From an uncultured bacterium (GTDB lineage Bacteria > Hydrogenedentota > Hydrogenedentia > Hydrogenedentales > CAILVY01), in NCBI GenBank assembly GCA_937951485.1, contig CALEDJ010000003.1:49663-113662 (forward strand): a DNA stretch of 64,000 bases. The letters are read 5' to 3'. Shown here piece by piece: positions 31,610 through 41,500 of the stretch (positions are counted from its first letter, which is position 1; every line of letters begins with the position of its first letter). Position numbers and translations under genes: made by a program. The notes beneath the pieces were generated by a model. That model searched no databases. It was not told the DNA's origin and was given only the letters and a program-made list of their open reading frames with translations.

Positions 31610-32382
31610 CGACGATGATCATAGTGCTTTGCAGTGTTGCGGTGGAGCCGCCGGGACAGTCCCCCGGCGCATGGCCCGCCGTGGTGCGCGTGCTGGAGAA
31701 CGACGAAGCGCTGCTCGGGCACCATCGCGGCTATCTCGCATACCTGGCGAAGCATCCCGGCCTGGAACGCGCGGAGGGGGCGTTCAATGAACTCATGCTG
31801 GCGACCCGCTTCCGGCGGCTGGTGACCGCCTTTGATGAAGCACTGCTGCGCGACGCCGCCGCGCAGGCGGCGTTTGACCGGCACTACGACGCTTTCGCAA
31901 AAGACGATGCGCCGTCGGATGCGCCGGACGCCCTTGCGTTCGGCGACACCGCGGCGGGCGCGGCCTGGCGCGCGCTGGAGGAACACTTCCGCGCCTATCC
32001 GCACCGGCTCGCGATTTGGCGCGACCGGCATAAGGCGCTTGCCGCCGATGCGCAGGCGCGCACATGGATTCGCTGGTGGCACTGCCGCATCCGGCGCACG
32101 CCGGAACTGGGCGTCGCCTATCTCGCCTATCTCCAGCGCGTGCGCCGGCAGCCCGAAGAGGCCCATGCAACGGAACGCCGCTGGGCCGCGCAGTTCGGTC
32201 CCGCACCGGAATGGCCGCCGAAGGCGGCCCCGCCGGCATTGTCGCCTGTGAGCCAGGACGAAACGTTTCCCCCGGACCGCGATCGCCTCATGCCGGAGCG
32301 GCCCCGCGTGGATCGCCCCGCCAGGCCCGCCATGCCGCGTATGCCCGACAAACCCGAGCGCCCCACCCTGAGAACGCCATAG
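31606..32382 (+). CDS. Unknown protein coupled to the G1P dehydrogenase
   Basis: 258 residues, starting at an ATG that overlaps the stop of the dehydrogenase gene by 4 nt. I do not recognise the family. It opens with a short hydrophobic segment (MTTMIIVLCSVAVEPPGQ), possibly a weak signal sequence. A helical, Ala/Arg-rich central part follows (AWRALEEHFRAYPHRLAIWR, WIRWWHCRIRRTP, GVAYLAYLQRVRRQP). A Pro/Arg-rich tail (PERPRVDRPARPAMPRMPDK) closes it. Its strict linkage makes it a candidate accessory protein of the G1P gene, perhaps tethering or regulating it. Confidence 0.6.
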   Translation: MTTMIIVLCSVAVEPPGQSPGAWPAVVRVLENDEALLGHHRGYLAYLAKHPGLERAEGAFNELMLATRFRRLVTAFDEALLRDAAAQAAFDRHYDAFAKDDAPSDAPDALAFGDTAAGAAWRALEEHFRAYPHRLAIWRDRHKALAADAQARTWIRWWHCRIRRTPELGVAYLAYLQRVRRQPEEAHATERRWAAQFGPAPEWPPKAAPPALSPVSQDETFPPDRDRLMPERPRVDRPARPAMPRMPDKPERPTLRTP

Positions 32383-32409
32383 GGTTGGAGTGGGATGCCC
32401 GGGAACAGA

Positions 32410-32475
32410 TGCGAGGCGGGGGAAAGGCGAAAAAGGACCGAAAAGACATAGAAGACCAAAAGGACCCGCAGCAAT
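32410..32475 (+). repeat. Purine-rich tract (AAAAGGACCGAAAAGACAT type)
   Basis: A short A/G-rich imperfect repeat between convergent genes, of the same character as the tract at 4737-4870. The remaining gap to 32576 shows no feature. Confidence 0.4.
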
Positions 32476-32575
32476 TATTCCGGCGTTTCTCCTGAAAGAC
32501 GGTTTGTGCGGGAATGTTTGATGTCGTATGGGTCCTATTTTGGTCTTATTGCCTGACGCGCCTTCGCCGCGCCCC

Positions 32576-33334
32576 CTACATCGCGATAAAGCCGCCGTCC
32601 ACGATCATCTCCGCGCCGGTCATCCAGGAGGATTCATCGGACGCGAGGAAGAGGGCGGCATAGGCGATGTCGCGGGCGACGCCGAGGCGGCGCAGGGGGA
32701 GTTCGGCGGCGATGGCCTTCTTTTTCTCCTCGGTGAGGTAGGGCGCCTGGAGGGGCGTGTCAATCATGCCGGGGTGGATGACATTGCACCGGATGTTGTC
32801 CGGGCCGAACTGCACTGCGAGCGATTTGGCCAGGGAAATCAGCGCGCCTTTGGCGCAGGTGTAGGAATCCTGGGCGAGCGTGAAGCCCGCGAGCGCGGAA
32901 ATGGACCCCACAAGGATGATCGATCCGCCGCCCGCCTCACGCAGGCGCGGGATGCCGTGCTTGGTCAGGAAAAACGCGCCCTTGAGGTTGATGGCCTGCA
33001 CGATGTCCCAGTTCTCTTCCGTGGTCTCGATGACTGACTTGTCGCGGTCTTTCCACAGCACGCCCGCGTTCGCATAGAGGATGTCAAGTTTGCCGAAACG
33101 GGCGACGGCCTCGTCCACGCCGCGCTTCACATCCGCCTCCTTGCTTACGTCGCCGATCACGGCGGCCGCTTCGCCGCCAGCGGCGCGCGCCGCCGCGACG
33201 GTCTCCTCCGCCGCCTGACGGTTGATGTCGAAAACAAGCACTTTTGCGCCTTCCTGCGCGAACAGCACGGATGCCTCGCGTCCCATGCCCATGCCCGCGC
33301 CGGTGATAACCGCCACCTTGTCCTTCAACCGCAT
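32576..33334 (-). CDS. Short-chain dehydrogenase/reductase (SDR, classical)
   Basis: A 252-residue NAD(P)-dependent oxidoreductase. The start at 33334 is preferred: GGAGG sits 9 nt upstream, while the ATG at 33343 abuts it. Marks are the Rossmann TGAGMGMGREASVLF, VFDINRQ, NAG (YANAGVL), the catalytic Ser in GSISAL, YTCAKG (Tyr and Lys) and the C-terminal MTGAEMIVDGGF. It resembles 3-oxoacyl-ACP reductase and sugar or polyol dehydrogenases. The aspartate after beta-2 (FDIN) favours NAD(H). It is an isolated gene, so the substrate is unknown. Confidence 0.88.
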   Translation of the reverse strand: MRLKDKVAVITGAGMGMGREASVLFAQEGAKVLVFDINRQAAEETVAAARAAGGEAAAVIGDVSKEADVKRGVDEAVARFGKLDILYANAGVLWKDRDKSVIETTEENWDIVQAINLKGAFFLTKHGIPRLREAGGGSIILVGSISALAGFTLAQDSYTCAKGALISLAKSLAVQFGPDNIRCNVIHPGMIDTPLQAPYLTEEKKKAIAAELPLRRLGVARDIAYAALFLASDESSWMTGAEMIVDGGFIAM

Positions 33335-34027
33335 GACTTTCATCCTCCCGCCATGATGTGCGTTGTGTGTAATTTTCTGGTTTCCGCCCGCAGCAACAAG
33401 CCCGCTGCCGGGGCGCATATTAAACCGCTTTCACCTTGGCGAAATCCAATGCGACGGGAACGATTTTATTCCCTCACCCCGCCCCGCTCCCGAAAAGAGA
33501 GGGCGATTCCGGCGAGAGAATCGAAGGAAGGGTGCCACTCCCTCTCCCTCCGGGAGAGGGCCGGGGTGAGGGCGAGCATCGAGACAACTTATTGCATTTG
33601 GGAACGAGGAGGAATCGAGCGATCCCCCGGATCGCCGGATGACTTTCAGTATTTGAGAGGCTGATGAATTTCGGAGTGCGCAAGCCATGCTTGCGCTTTT
33701 TCTTTCGTAACAACGCAACCTTCAGGTTTACAGACAACATTCAGGGGCGAATGTGAGCAAGAAAGCAAAGGCGGAAGCATGGCTTGCGCAGCCCAAAGGG
33801 AAGGAGTTTTGAGCGACAAGAAAAAGAAAGCGCAAGCGTGGCTTGCGCACTCCGAAAGGGGACGTTGTGTCAAATGGCTTACAATATTCGTCATGATGAG
33901 CGTTGCTTGGTTCCCCGACCGCCGGGTAAGCGCCTGCGGCAGCGTCCTGAATCCCGTTGTTGCAAGGCAAGGAGCAGACCCGCGCGTCACGTCAAAGATC
34001 CGCATCTTATCCAGCGATTGGGGGGTA
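33335..34027. repeat. Repeat-filled gap: CCCTCACCCC palindrome and ~130-bp element copy 2
   Basis: No gene is seen. 33472-33573 is a palindromic module: CCCTCACCCCGCCCCGCTCC at one end and GGGCCGGGGTGAGGG at the other, with an internal CCCTCTCCCTCCGGGAGAGG hairpin. 33674-33800 is the second copy of the element at 11657-11790 (CGGAGTGCGCAAGCCATGCT at one end, GGAAGCATGGCTTGCGCA at the other, with CGCAACCTTCAGGT inside). 33818-33858 is a third, partial end (AAGCGCAAGCGTGGCTTGCG then CACTCC), as if one copy were nested in another. Confidence 0.6.
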
Positions 34028-34057
34028 TTGGGGAATTGCCCCGGGAGAGGGTATAAT
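34028..34057 (+). promoter_or_regulatory. Putative promoter of the alpha-mannosidase gene
   Basis: TTGGGG (34028-34033), an 18-nt spacer and a perfect TATAAT (34052-34057), about 50 nt before the start at 34110. Confidence 0.5.
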
Positions 34058-34109
34058 GCGCCGCCTGTGACAGCGGGCAATCCCATTGCATTAAGAAAGG
34101 CGGATGTCC

Positions 34110-37100
34110 ATGCCGTATTTTGAAATTGAACGCAAGACGGAACTGCGTCAACTCCGCAACCGGATCGGCGAGATTGAAAGCGCGGTTTTTTCGCCGTGTC
34201 ATCCTGTTGCAAGCATCGAGGTGTGCGTGACGGGGCCGAAAAAAGGCCCCGAAAGCCCGCCGCAGTCCGGGTGGAAGCCGTTTAAAATCATGGACCGGTG
34301 GGGCGGCTATGACCAGAGCACCTGGTTCCGTCTGCGGGCGACAGTGCCGGCGTCTTTCCGGGGCGAGCGGGTGGTTGCGGTGGTCCGCCTTGCGGAACAC
34401 TCCCATTGGGCGGGGGTGGGGCCGCGGCAGGAGTCGGGCGAGGCGCTTGCCTACGTCAACGGCAAGCCGTTTCAGGGGGTGGACCGCAACCATGATTTCA
34501 TCGTGTTGACGGAAAAGGCGCGCGGTGGGGAGTCCTTTGAAGTTCTTCTGGAAGCATGCCCCAGCGCCTGGCTGGACATGACCCACGTTTTCTCCCGTGC
34601 GGCACTGGCGGTGATGAATATGCCGGTCTGGGATTTTTACTGGGACGGCACGGTGTATTTGGACGTGGTGGAGGTGTTGGACCCCGACAGCGAGGCGCGG
34701 CGTCGCTTACAGGCGCTGGTGGATGCGGCCATTCGGGCGGTGGATTTGCAGCCCCGGGACAGCCCGGCGTTTTTGGAATCGATCCGCCGCGCGCGGCGCC
34801 TGCTGCACGACGGGCTGAAGGATTTTGAAACGAGCGAACATCTGGGCAAACTCACCCTGATCGGCCATTCGCACATTGACACGGCGTGGTTGTGGCCGCT
34901 GCGGGAGACCCGGCGCAAGGTCGGGCGCACGTGGGCCACGATGCTGCGGCTGATGGAGCAGTATCCGGAGTTCGTCTTTGCGGCGAGCCAGCCGGAACTC
35001 TACATGTTCGCGAAGGATCACTACCCGGAACTATGGCGGCAGATCAAACGCCGGGTGAAGGAGGGGCGCTGGGAGCCGTGCGGCGCGTCGTGGGTCGAGC
35101 AGGACAACAACATGCCTTCCGGCGAGGCGCTGGTGCGCCAGTTTCTGTACGGCAACCGTTTCTATGAGCGGGAACTCGGCGTGCGGTCGCGCACCGCCTG
35201 GCTGCCGGACGCGTTCGGCTATCCGTGGACCCTGCCGCAAATTCTGAAGAAGTGCGGGATGGACACCTTCTGCACCATCAAGATCAGTTGGAGCCAGTAC
35301 ACGCGCTTCCCCTACGGCTATTTCCACTGGCAGGGCCTCGACGGCACGCGCATCCCCGCCGTCATGATGCCGCTCAACTACAACGGCGATCCCACGCCGA
35401 GGGACTGCATCCGGCAGCGGGCGGAGTTCCAGCAGAAGGAACTGCTGGAAGAAGGACCGCTGACCTTCGGCTGGGGCGACGGCGGCGGCGGGCCGACCCC
35501 GAAGATGATCGAGTATGGCCGGCGCCTCAAGAACATCGTGGGCGTGCCGCGTTGTTCGTTCGGGCGCACGGAAGACTGTCTCGACCGCATGCATGCGGAG
35601 GCCGCCGGCAAGGAGGTTCCGGTGTACAACGGCGAGTTGTATCTGGAACTGCACCGCGGCTGTCAGACCACCCAGGCGCGCACCAAGCGCAACAACCGCA
35701 AATGCGAGTTTCTGCTGCAAAACGCGGAGTGGCTTTCGACGCTTGCGATGCTGCACGGCGGGCGTTATGACCGGAAGACGCTGCACCAGGCGTGGCGCAT
35801 TCTGCTGACGCACCAGTTCCACGATATCCTGCCGGGGTCGTCCATCACAGAGGTGTATGAAGACGCCGACAAGAACTACGCAACCGTGCGCAGTCTGGGC
35901 CAGCGGGTGCTCGAACAGGCGGCGGCGCATCTATGCGCCCGTATGGACACACAAGGGTCGGGAATCCCGGTGGCGGTCTTCAATCCGCTGTCGTGGCTGC
36001 GCACGGATGTCGCCACGGTAAAAACCAGACTGCCCCGGGGCGCGTTTCATATTGTCGCGCCGGACGGGACCGTGATGCCGAGTCAGCGGGTCAGCGCGGA
36101 CGAGGCGATATTTGAGACGCAATCCGTGCCGCCGCTCGGCTATGCGGTCTATCGTCTGGTTTCCGGCGCGAAGCAACCGCCGCGCCCGGCGGGCATGCTC
36201 AAGGCGACAACGAAGTCGCTGGAAAATGATTTTCTGCGCATCCGACTCGACGCCTTCGGGCGTTTCACCAGCGTGTATGACAGGGTGGAGGGCCGCGAAG
36301 TGATCGCGCCGGGACAACGCGGCAACGCGCTCCAACTTTTCGACGACCGCCCCGCGAGCAACGACGCCTGGGACGTGGACCACAATTTCGACACGCGGAT
36401 GTGGGAACCGGGCAGGGCGTCCATCGAAGTGCTCGAAACCGGGCCGGTGCGCGCCGTTGTGCGGGTGACGCGCAGAACGGAACGCAGCACCTTCGTGCAG
36501 GACATCACGCTGTATGCACTGCTCCCGCGCGTGGACATCGTGAACCGGGTGGATTGGCATGAGAAGCGGACCCTGCTCAAGGTCGCCTTCCCGGTGGACA
36601 TACTCAGCCACCGCGCCACGTATCACATCCAATTCGGAACGGTCGAGCGCGCCACGCACCAGAACACCGATTTCGACCGCGCGCGCTTTGAAGTCGCGGG
36701 GCATCACTGGGCCGACCTTTCGGAGGGCGACTACGGCGTAAGCCTGTTGAACGACTGCAAATACGGCTACGACGTGGTCGGCAATACGTTGCGGCTTTCA
36801 CTTTTGCGCGCGCCTGTGGAACCGGACCCCTGCGCCGACCAGGGCGCTCACGAATTCGTCTATTCGCTCTATCCCCACATCGGCGACTGGCGCTGCGGCA
36901 CGGTGCAGCAGGGCTATGAACTGAATCAGCCGTTGTTGGTGGCGGCCGTGTCACCGGGCAACGGCGCGCTTCTGCCGGTCGCCGCGTTTGCCGCGGTGGA
37001 TGTGGACAACGTAATCATCAGCGCGGTGAAAAAGGCGGAGGACTCCGACGCCGTCATCGTGCGGCTCTACGAAACCTGCGGCCGGCGCGGCGATGTCGTC

Positions 37101-37274
37101 GTCACTTTCGGCGAAACTCCCGCCGCCGTCACGGAATGCGATATGATGGAGGAAAACGACGCGCCCGTCCGAGTGCGCGGCAATCAGGCGATGTTCTACA
37201 TCAAGCCCTACGAAATAAAGACCTTCAAGATTCGGTTTTCGCGGAAATCGCAACGTCGGACACAGCGCGGATGA
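34110..37274 (+). CDS. GH38 alpha-mannosidase
   Basis: A 1054-residue enzyme cleaving alpha-mannosides with retention. The ATG at 34110 has AAAGG 9 nt upstream; an ATG two codons earlier is too close to it. After an N-terminal sandwich, the catalytic barrel carries HSHIDTAWLWPLRETRRK (zinc ligands His and Asp), AASQPELYMFAKDH, GASWVEQDNNMPSGEAL and the nucleophile in TAWLPDAFGYP. A later zinc-site histidine lies in LTHQFHDILPGSS. The C-terminal ~450 residues are the GH38 beta-sandwich domains (ENDFLRIRLDAFGRFTSVYD and HNFDTRMWEPG are typical). No signal peptide is seen, so it probably acts on imported oligosaccharides in the cytoplasm. Length is normal for the bacterial family. Confidence 0.93.
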   Translation: MPYFEIERKTELRQLRNRIGEIESAVFSPCHPVASIEVCVTGPKKGPESPPQSGWKPFKIMDRWGGYDQSTWFRLRATVPASFRGERVVAVVRLAEHSHWAGVGPRQESGEALAYVNGKPFQGVDRNHDFIVLTEKARGGESFEVLLEACPSAWLDMTHVFSRAALAVMNMPVWDFYWDGTVYLDVVEVLDPDSEARRRLQALVDAAIRAVDLQPRDSPAFLESIRRARRLLHDGLKDFETSEHLGKLTLIGHSHIDTAWLWPLRETRRKVGRTWATMLRLMEQYPEFVFAASQPELYMFAKDHYPELWRQIKRRVKEGRWEPCGASWVEQDNNMPSGEALVRQFLYGNRFYERELGVRSRTAWLPDAFGYPWTLPQILKKCGMDTFCTIKISWSQYTRFPYGYFHWQGLDGTRIPAVMMPLNYNGDPTPRDCIRQRAEFQQKELLEEGPLTFGWGDGGGGPTPKMIEYGRRLKNIVGVPRCSFGRTEDCLDRMHAEAAGKEVPVYNGELYLELHRGCQTTQARTKRNNRKCEFLLQNAEWLSTLAMLHGGRYDRKTLHQAWRILLTHQFHDILPGSSITEVYEDADKNYATVRSLGQRVLEQAAAHLCARMDTQGSGIPVAVFNPLSWLRTDVATVKTRLPRGAFHIVAPDGTVMPSQRVSADEAIFETQSVPPLGYAVYRLVSGAKQPPRPAGMLKATTKSLENDFLRIRLDAFGRFTSVYDRVEGREVIAPGQRGNALQLFDDRPASNDAWDVDHNFDTRMWEPGRASIEVLETGPVRAVVRVTRRTERSTFVQDITLYALLPRVDIVNRVDWHEKRTLLKVAFPVDILSHRATYHIQFGTVERATHQNTDFDRARFEVAGHHWADLSEGDYGVSLLNDCKYGYDVVGNTLRLSLLRAPVEPDPCADQGAHEFVYSLYPHIGDWRCGTVQQGYELNQPLLVAAVSPGNGALLPVAAFAAVDVDNVIISAVKKAEDSDAVIVRLYETCGRRGDVVVTFGETPAAVTECDMMEENDAPVRVRGNQAMFYIKPYEIKTFKIRFSRKSQRRTQRG

Positions 37275-37301
37275 GATGCGCCCGCGCCGGGGAGAAGCGG
37301 C

Positions 37302-38456
37302 ATGAGCGACGCGATGAGAGGACAACGGGGGGGCATGGTGCGCGCGCGCATCGCGGGCTGGGCGCTGGCGATCGCGCTGTGGGGCTTCTCCATCGGCTGG
37401 TTTCTCGCGCCGCCCACGGGGGAATTTGTGGACCGCTTCTACAGTCGCGGGCTGTACAGGTGGGTGACGGCGGTCATCGTGCCGATGACCTCGCGGGCGC
37501 CGTTTTCCCTGGCATTGGCGCTGGTCGTCGGCGGGGTGTCGCTTTTTGTGCTGCTGTGGCTTGTGAATTGGGCGGTGCGGCGCGGCATCTGGGGCATGTC
37601 CCACTGGCGCGGACTGATCTGGGGTCCGAAGTGGGCCTTTCTGATAGCGCCCTTTCTATTGACCTGGTTCATTGTGTTCTGGGGCGCGGGCTATCAACGG
37701 CTGACGCCGGAACAGCGCCTCAACCTTGACACGACCGCCATCACGCCCGAAGAATCCGAACAACTTCGCGGCATGCTGCTGGAAGTCATCGAGCACAGCC
37801 TGCCCGCCGATGAAAGCGCCCGCGACACCGACCGCGCCATCGCGGCGGTCGCCGCCGCCATGCGTGATATCTTCAGGGAATGGGACGGCAAATCGCCCGT
37901 GATTCCGCCGCGCGTCAAAGCGACGCCGAAGGGCATGCTCCTGTTCAACGGCACGTCGGGCGTCTGCACGCCCTTCACGCTGGAGCCGCATGTGGACGGC
38001 GCGCTCCCCGACACATGGTTCGTCGCTACCGGCGCGCATGAACTTGCACACATCGCCGGCATGTGTCGCGAGGAGGAGGCCGAATTCATCGGTTACGCCG
38101 CCGGGCTGCGCGCCGACGACGCCTTCGCCCGTTACGCCGCCGCGCTGAACCTCTACCTCGATCTCGCGCGGCAACTTCCCGGCCAGCAACATCGCGAGGC
38201 CGTGGAGCGCCTTCCCGAAACGGCCCGCGAAGACATCACGCGCCTCCGCGAAACCACCCGGCGCTACCGTGTGGACTGGTTCTCCAAGGTGAGTTGGCGC
38301 GTGTACGACTCCTACCTCAAATCCCAGGGCATCGCCGAAGGCGTCAAGAACTACCAGCGCGGCGTCGCCCTGTTCGTCTATGCGTGGCGCCAGGGTCTCG
38401 TCTCCGTCCCGGCCATGTCCCTTTCGGATGCCGCCGCCACAGGTCTGGCAACGTAA
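37302..38456 (+). CDS. DUF3810-like membrane zinc protein (HExxH)
   Basis: A 384-residue protein with three N-terminal membrane segments (around 20-38, 66-90 and 108-125) and a soluble C-terminal domain. The domain carries WFVATGAHELAHIAGMCREE and EAEFIGYAAG, i.e. an HExxH zinc-protease-like motif with a glutamate downstream, the layout of DUF3810. GGAGAAG precedes the ATG at 37302. It follows the mannosidase by 27 nt and may share its transcript. Activity is unproven. A strong hairpin ends the transcript. Confidence 0.78.
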   Translation: MSDAMRGQRGGMVRARIAGWALAIALWGFSIGWFLAPPTGEFVDRFYSRGLYRWVTAVIVPMTSRAPFSLALALVVGGVSLFVLLWLVNWAVRRGIWGMSHWRGLIWGPKWAFLIAPFLLTWFIVFWGAGYQRLTPEQRLNLDTTAITPEESEQLRGMLLEVIEHSLPADESARDTDRAIAAVAAAMRDIFREWDGKSPVIPPRVKATPKGMLLFNGTSGVCTPFTLEPHVDGALPDTWFVATGAHELAHIAGMCREEEAEFIGYAAGLRADDAFARYAAALNLYLDLARQLPGQQHREAVERLPETAREDITRLRETTRRYRVDWFSKVSWRVYDSYLKSQGIAEGVKNYQRGVALFVYAWRQGLVSVPAMSLSDAAATGLAT

Positions 38457-38486
38457 TTAAACACCGTCGCGAGACTGAAAAGCCGC

Positions 38487-38523
38487 AGCGCCCGTATCGG
38501 TCGCGCAAGCCGATACGGGCGCT
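38487..38523. terminator. Perfect 14-bp hairpin between convergent genes
   Basis: AGCGCCCGTATCGG pairs perfectly with CCGATACGGGCGCT around a 9-nt loop, between the stops at 38456 and 38548. It can serve both directions. No long U-run is present on either strand. Confidence 0.65.
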
Positions 38524-38547
38524 GTCGTCTGATGCGACATACTGACA

Positions 38548-41500
38548 TTATTCAGGGGCGGGGCCGGGCATGAAGCCGTCCTCGCCATCAAGGCTCGGAT
38601 GATAGCCGCCCGAATTGTAGAACTGGATCGCGCGGAGTAGTTCACTCAGGCTGATTTTCCAGTCCTGCGGATTATAGTCCGAGGAATGCGGGGAGCAATC
38701 CGTGTTGCCCGGCCCCGGCCCGTAACCGTCCTCTGACTCCGATGCGCAGTGTAACCCGAACGTATTGAAAAATTGGATTATTCGGAGTAATTCGGTGATT
38801 TCTATCTTCCAATTCGCCGGGTTGTAGTCGGCAGCATGGAAGCCTGGGGCTGGTGTGCCCTCGCCTTCGCCTTCGCCTTCGCCTTCGCCCTCACCCTCAC
38901 CCTCGCCCTCGCCCCCTTCACCCTCGCCTTCCGGTTCTACGGGAAGAGCATTTGCCATGATAATGTGGACCGGATTCTCTCCGCCGGTAAACATGATGGG
39001 CTGCACGAAGAATCCCGGAACTATGGCGCAGAACCGGATCACCACTTCGTGGCGTGCGCCGGGAGGAATGTTGTAGAGGAATCCTGTCGTGATAATGAAT
39101 GGCGCCTCAGTGCTGGCCGCGCCGATGATCGTCTCCTCGGTGTTGTTGATCAGGGTGAATATGCCGGTGACGCAGTCGCCGACAAAAACCGCGCCGAGGT
39201 CCAAAATGGGGGGCACTACCTGGAGATCGGGAATTATCTCCCCTTCGCCCTCGCCTTCGCCTTCACCTTCACCGATGTCCTCATAGCAGGGCGGATAGCA
39301 GCCGCCGCCGTTGTACGCCACGCTGGTGTCAATGGCCGCCAGCACGAAGTTCAACAGATCGCCGGGACCGCTCACGAAGGCGCGGTATTCGGCGAGGTTG
39401 CACACGCCGTCGAGGTCCGCATCGCCATAACTGGCCAGATATAGTTCGGCGGACCGGTCATAGTCGCTGAGGTCCATCTCGGCGCCAAGCCCGGTAAGAA
39501 CCATGGAAAGCGTGTTCAAAACCCCGGCCTCGCCGATGGTCAGCGAACCCGCGATGAAGGTCCGGAGCACATTTCTCGGCATGATGGTGAAGACGATGGG
39601 GTTCACCGTGTTCAGCCGTTGGTTCGCCAGCGCGTCATTGGCTGCCCAGGCGGCGCGCACACAACAGTGCGTGGGCGCAATGGGCATTGAGAGCACCATG
39701 TCCAGCAGTTGCGCCTGGGCGGCGTCCACCATGCTGTTGCCGGTCAAATCAGCGGTGAAGGGGTCCGCGCCCCGATGATCGTAAATCACGATCGTGGCGT
39801 TCAGCATGCCTGCGCTGATGCCCGGTCCTTCACAGACAATATCGCACGGTTGCGGGCATACCGGCGGCGGTTCGCCTTCCCCTTCGCCTTCGCCCTCGCC
39901 TTCCCCTTCGCCTTCGCCGCCCAGACACGGCGCGTACGCGCTCAGGTTGCTTGCCCTGAAGCCCTCCGGCACACCGCCTCCCCAGGACAGCCCCGCCAAT
40001 CCATCGAACATCTGGAGATTGAGCCAGGTGATGACAATCCGTCCGTCCCAGAACATTTCTATCTGGAAACTGGCGGTGTCCCCGGTGAAGTTCATGTCCA
40101 CCCGCACCTGGTTCCAGGTCACCACCACGCGGTCCGGCAATTGCGCCCAGGAAATCGTACCGCCATCCTGCGGTTTCAGGTCGTCGAACATGCCGGAGAT
40201 GCGCGGCAGCCGGAAATGGTTGTCATAGGTTTCCGACTTCGCAGTGTCGCCTTCGGTGAAGGTGATGTAGCCGTTGCTGCCGACATAGAATGTGTCATAT
40301 GCCACGCCATAGAGCCAGACGGTCTTGCCGCCGCTCAGCGTGATTTCCACAAAGGCGTCATCCCCCAGCGGCAACGGCGTATGTCCCGCCGGGTCCGTGC
40401 CATATGCCGTGGCCGGGTCTATACACGCGGTATAGCGATTGCTGATTATGCTTGGAACAAACTGAATCCGCTTGTAACTCAGGTCGTTGTTGACAATGAA
40501 ACGCTCGGTGAACCAGTCCGTCACGTCGCCTTGGCTGGGCGTGCCGGAGAAGTTCAATTCGGCGTCATTGAACGGCAGGTCCAGGGGCCCTTCATAAGGC
40601 GTCCAGGGAATGGTGAAGAGCGGCAGGTCAAAGCGCATGCTGAACACCTTGAGATAAAGTGACGGGAAGAAGTCCAGCGTAATCGCCAATTCAGCGTTTT
40701 CGTCGTAAGTGGCCAGTTCCTGGTAACCTTCTTCGGGCACGATCACATCAATTTCCTGGCCCTCTTCGGTGAAGATGCTGCCGTCGCTGACGCGAATGGC
40801 GTCGCATGTCATCGCACCGTCCGCCGCGATGGAAACGTCCACCGCCGCCCCGCCGCTCAGCGGAATCCAACTCAGCCAATCCGGGATGTCCACCTGCCCG
40901 AGGATCAGGGCGACAATATCCACGGAAAAGAGGTTTCGCCGGGGGGTTGCATCGTGCAGGGTGGACACCGAATCCAGCAGATAGGTGTCGAAGGTGTCAT
41001 GGGCGGTGGTGCGCAGGTCGAAGTTGGGAATATAGGGGATGTCGAACTGAATCGGGTTGATGCCGATAAATCCGAGATCAATCGCGGCCTTGGTGAACAA
41101 TTCCGCGCCGAAATCATAACCCCAACTGCCCGCCGCCGTGCCGGGCTTGAGAATCTCGTTGACCAGCCAGAAATAGCCCTGCACGTTGCCCATGTAGGTG
41201 TAAGCGGCCACGGCCCGCAGCCGCACCTGCAACACGAAACCGCCCGGTTCTTCCGTGCCGCCGCCCGGCCACCACCCGGAATCCATGCCCACATTGAATC
41301 CCTGCGCCGGGGCGGTGAACTGCACCAGTTGGTTCTGCGCCGCCTTCGCGGGATCGCCCCACGCGCTGACCGCCGCCGGTTCCACCGTGGTTTCCGGCGC
41401 GGGTCCCATGGGCATATCGTCGGCGTTCGCCATGGCCGCCGCGCCGCGATCAAAAACCTGGAGAAGGCTGCTGCCCGTGGCGAAGTCAATCCGAATCATG

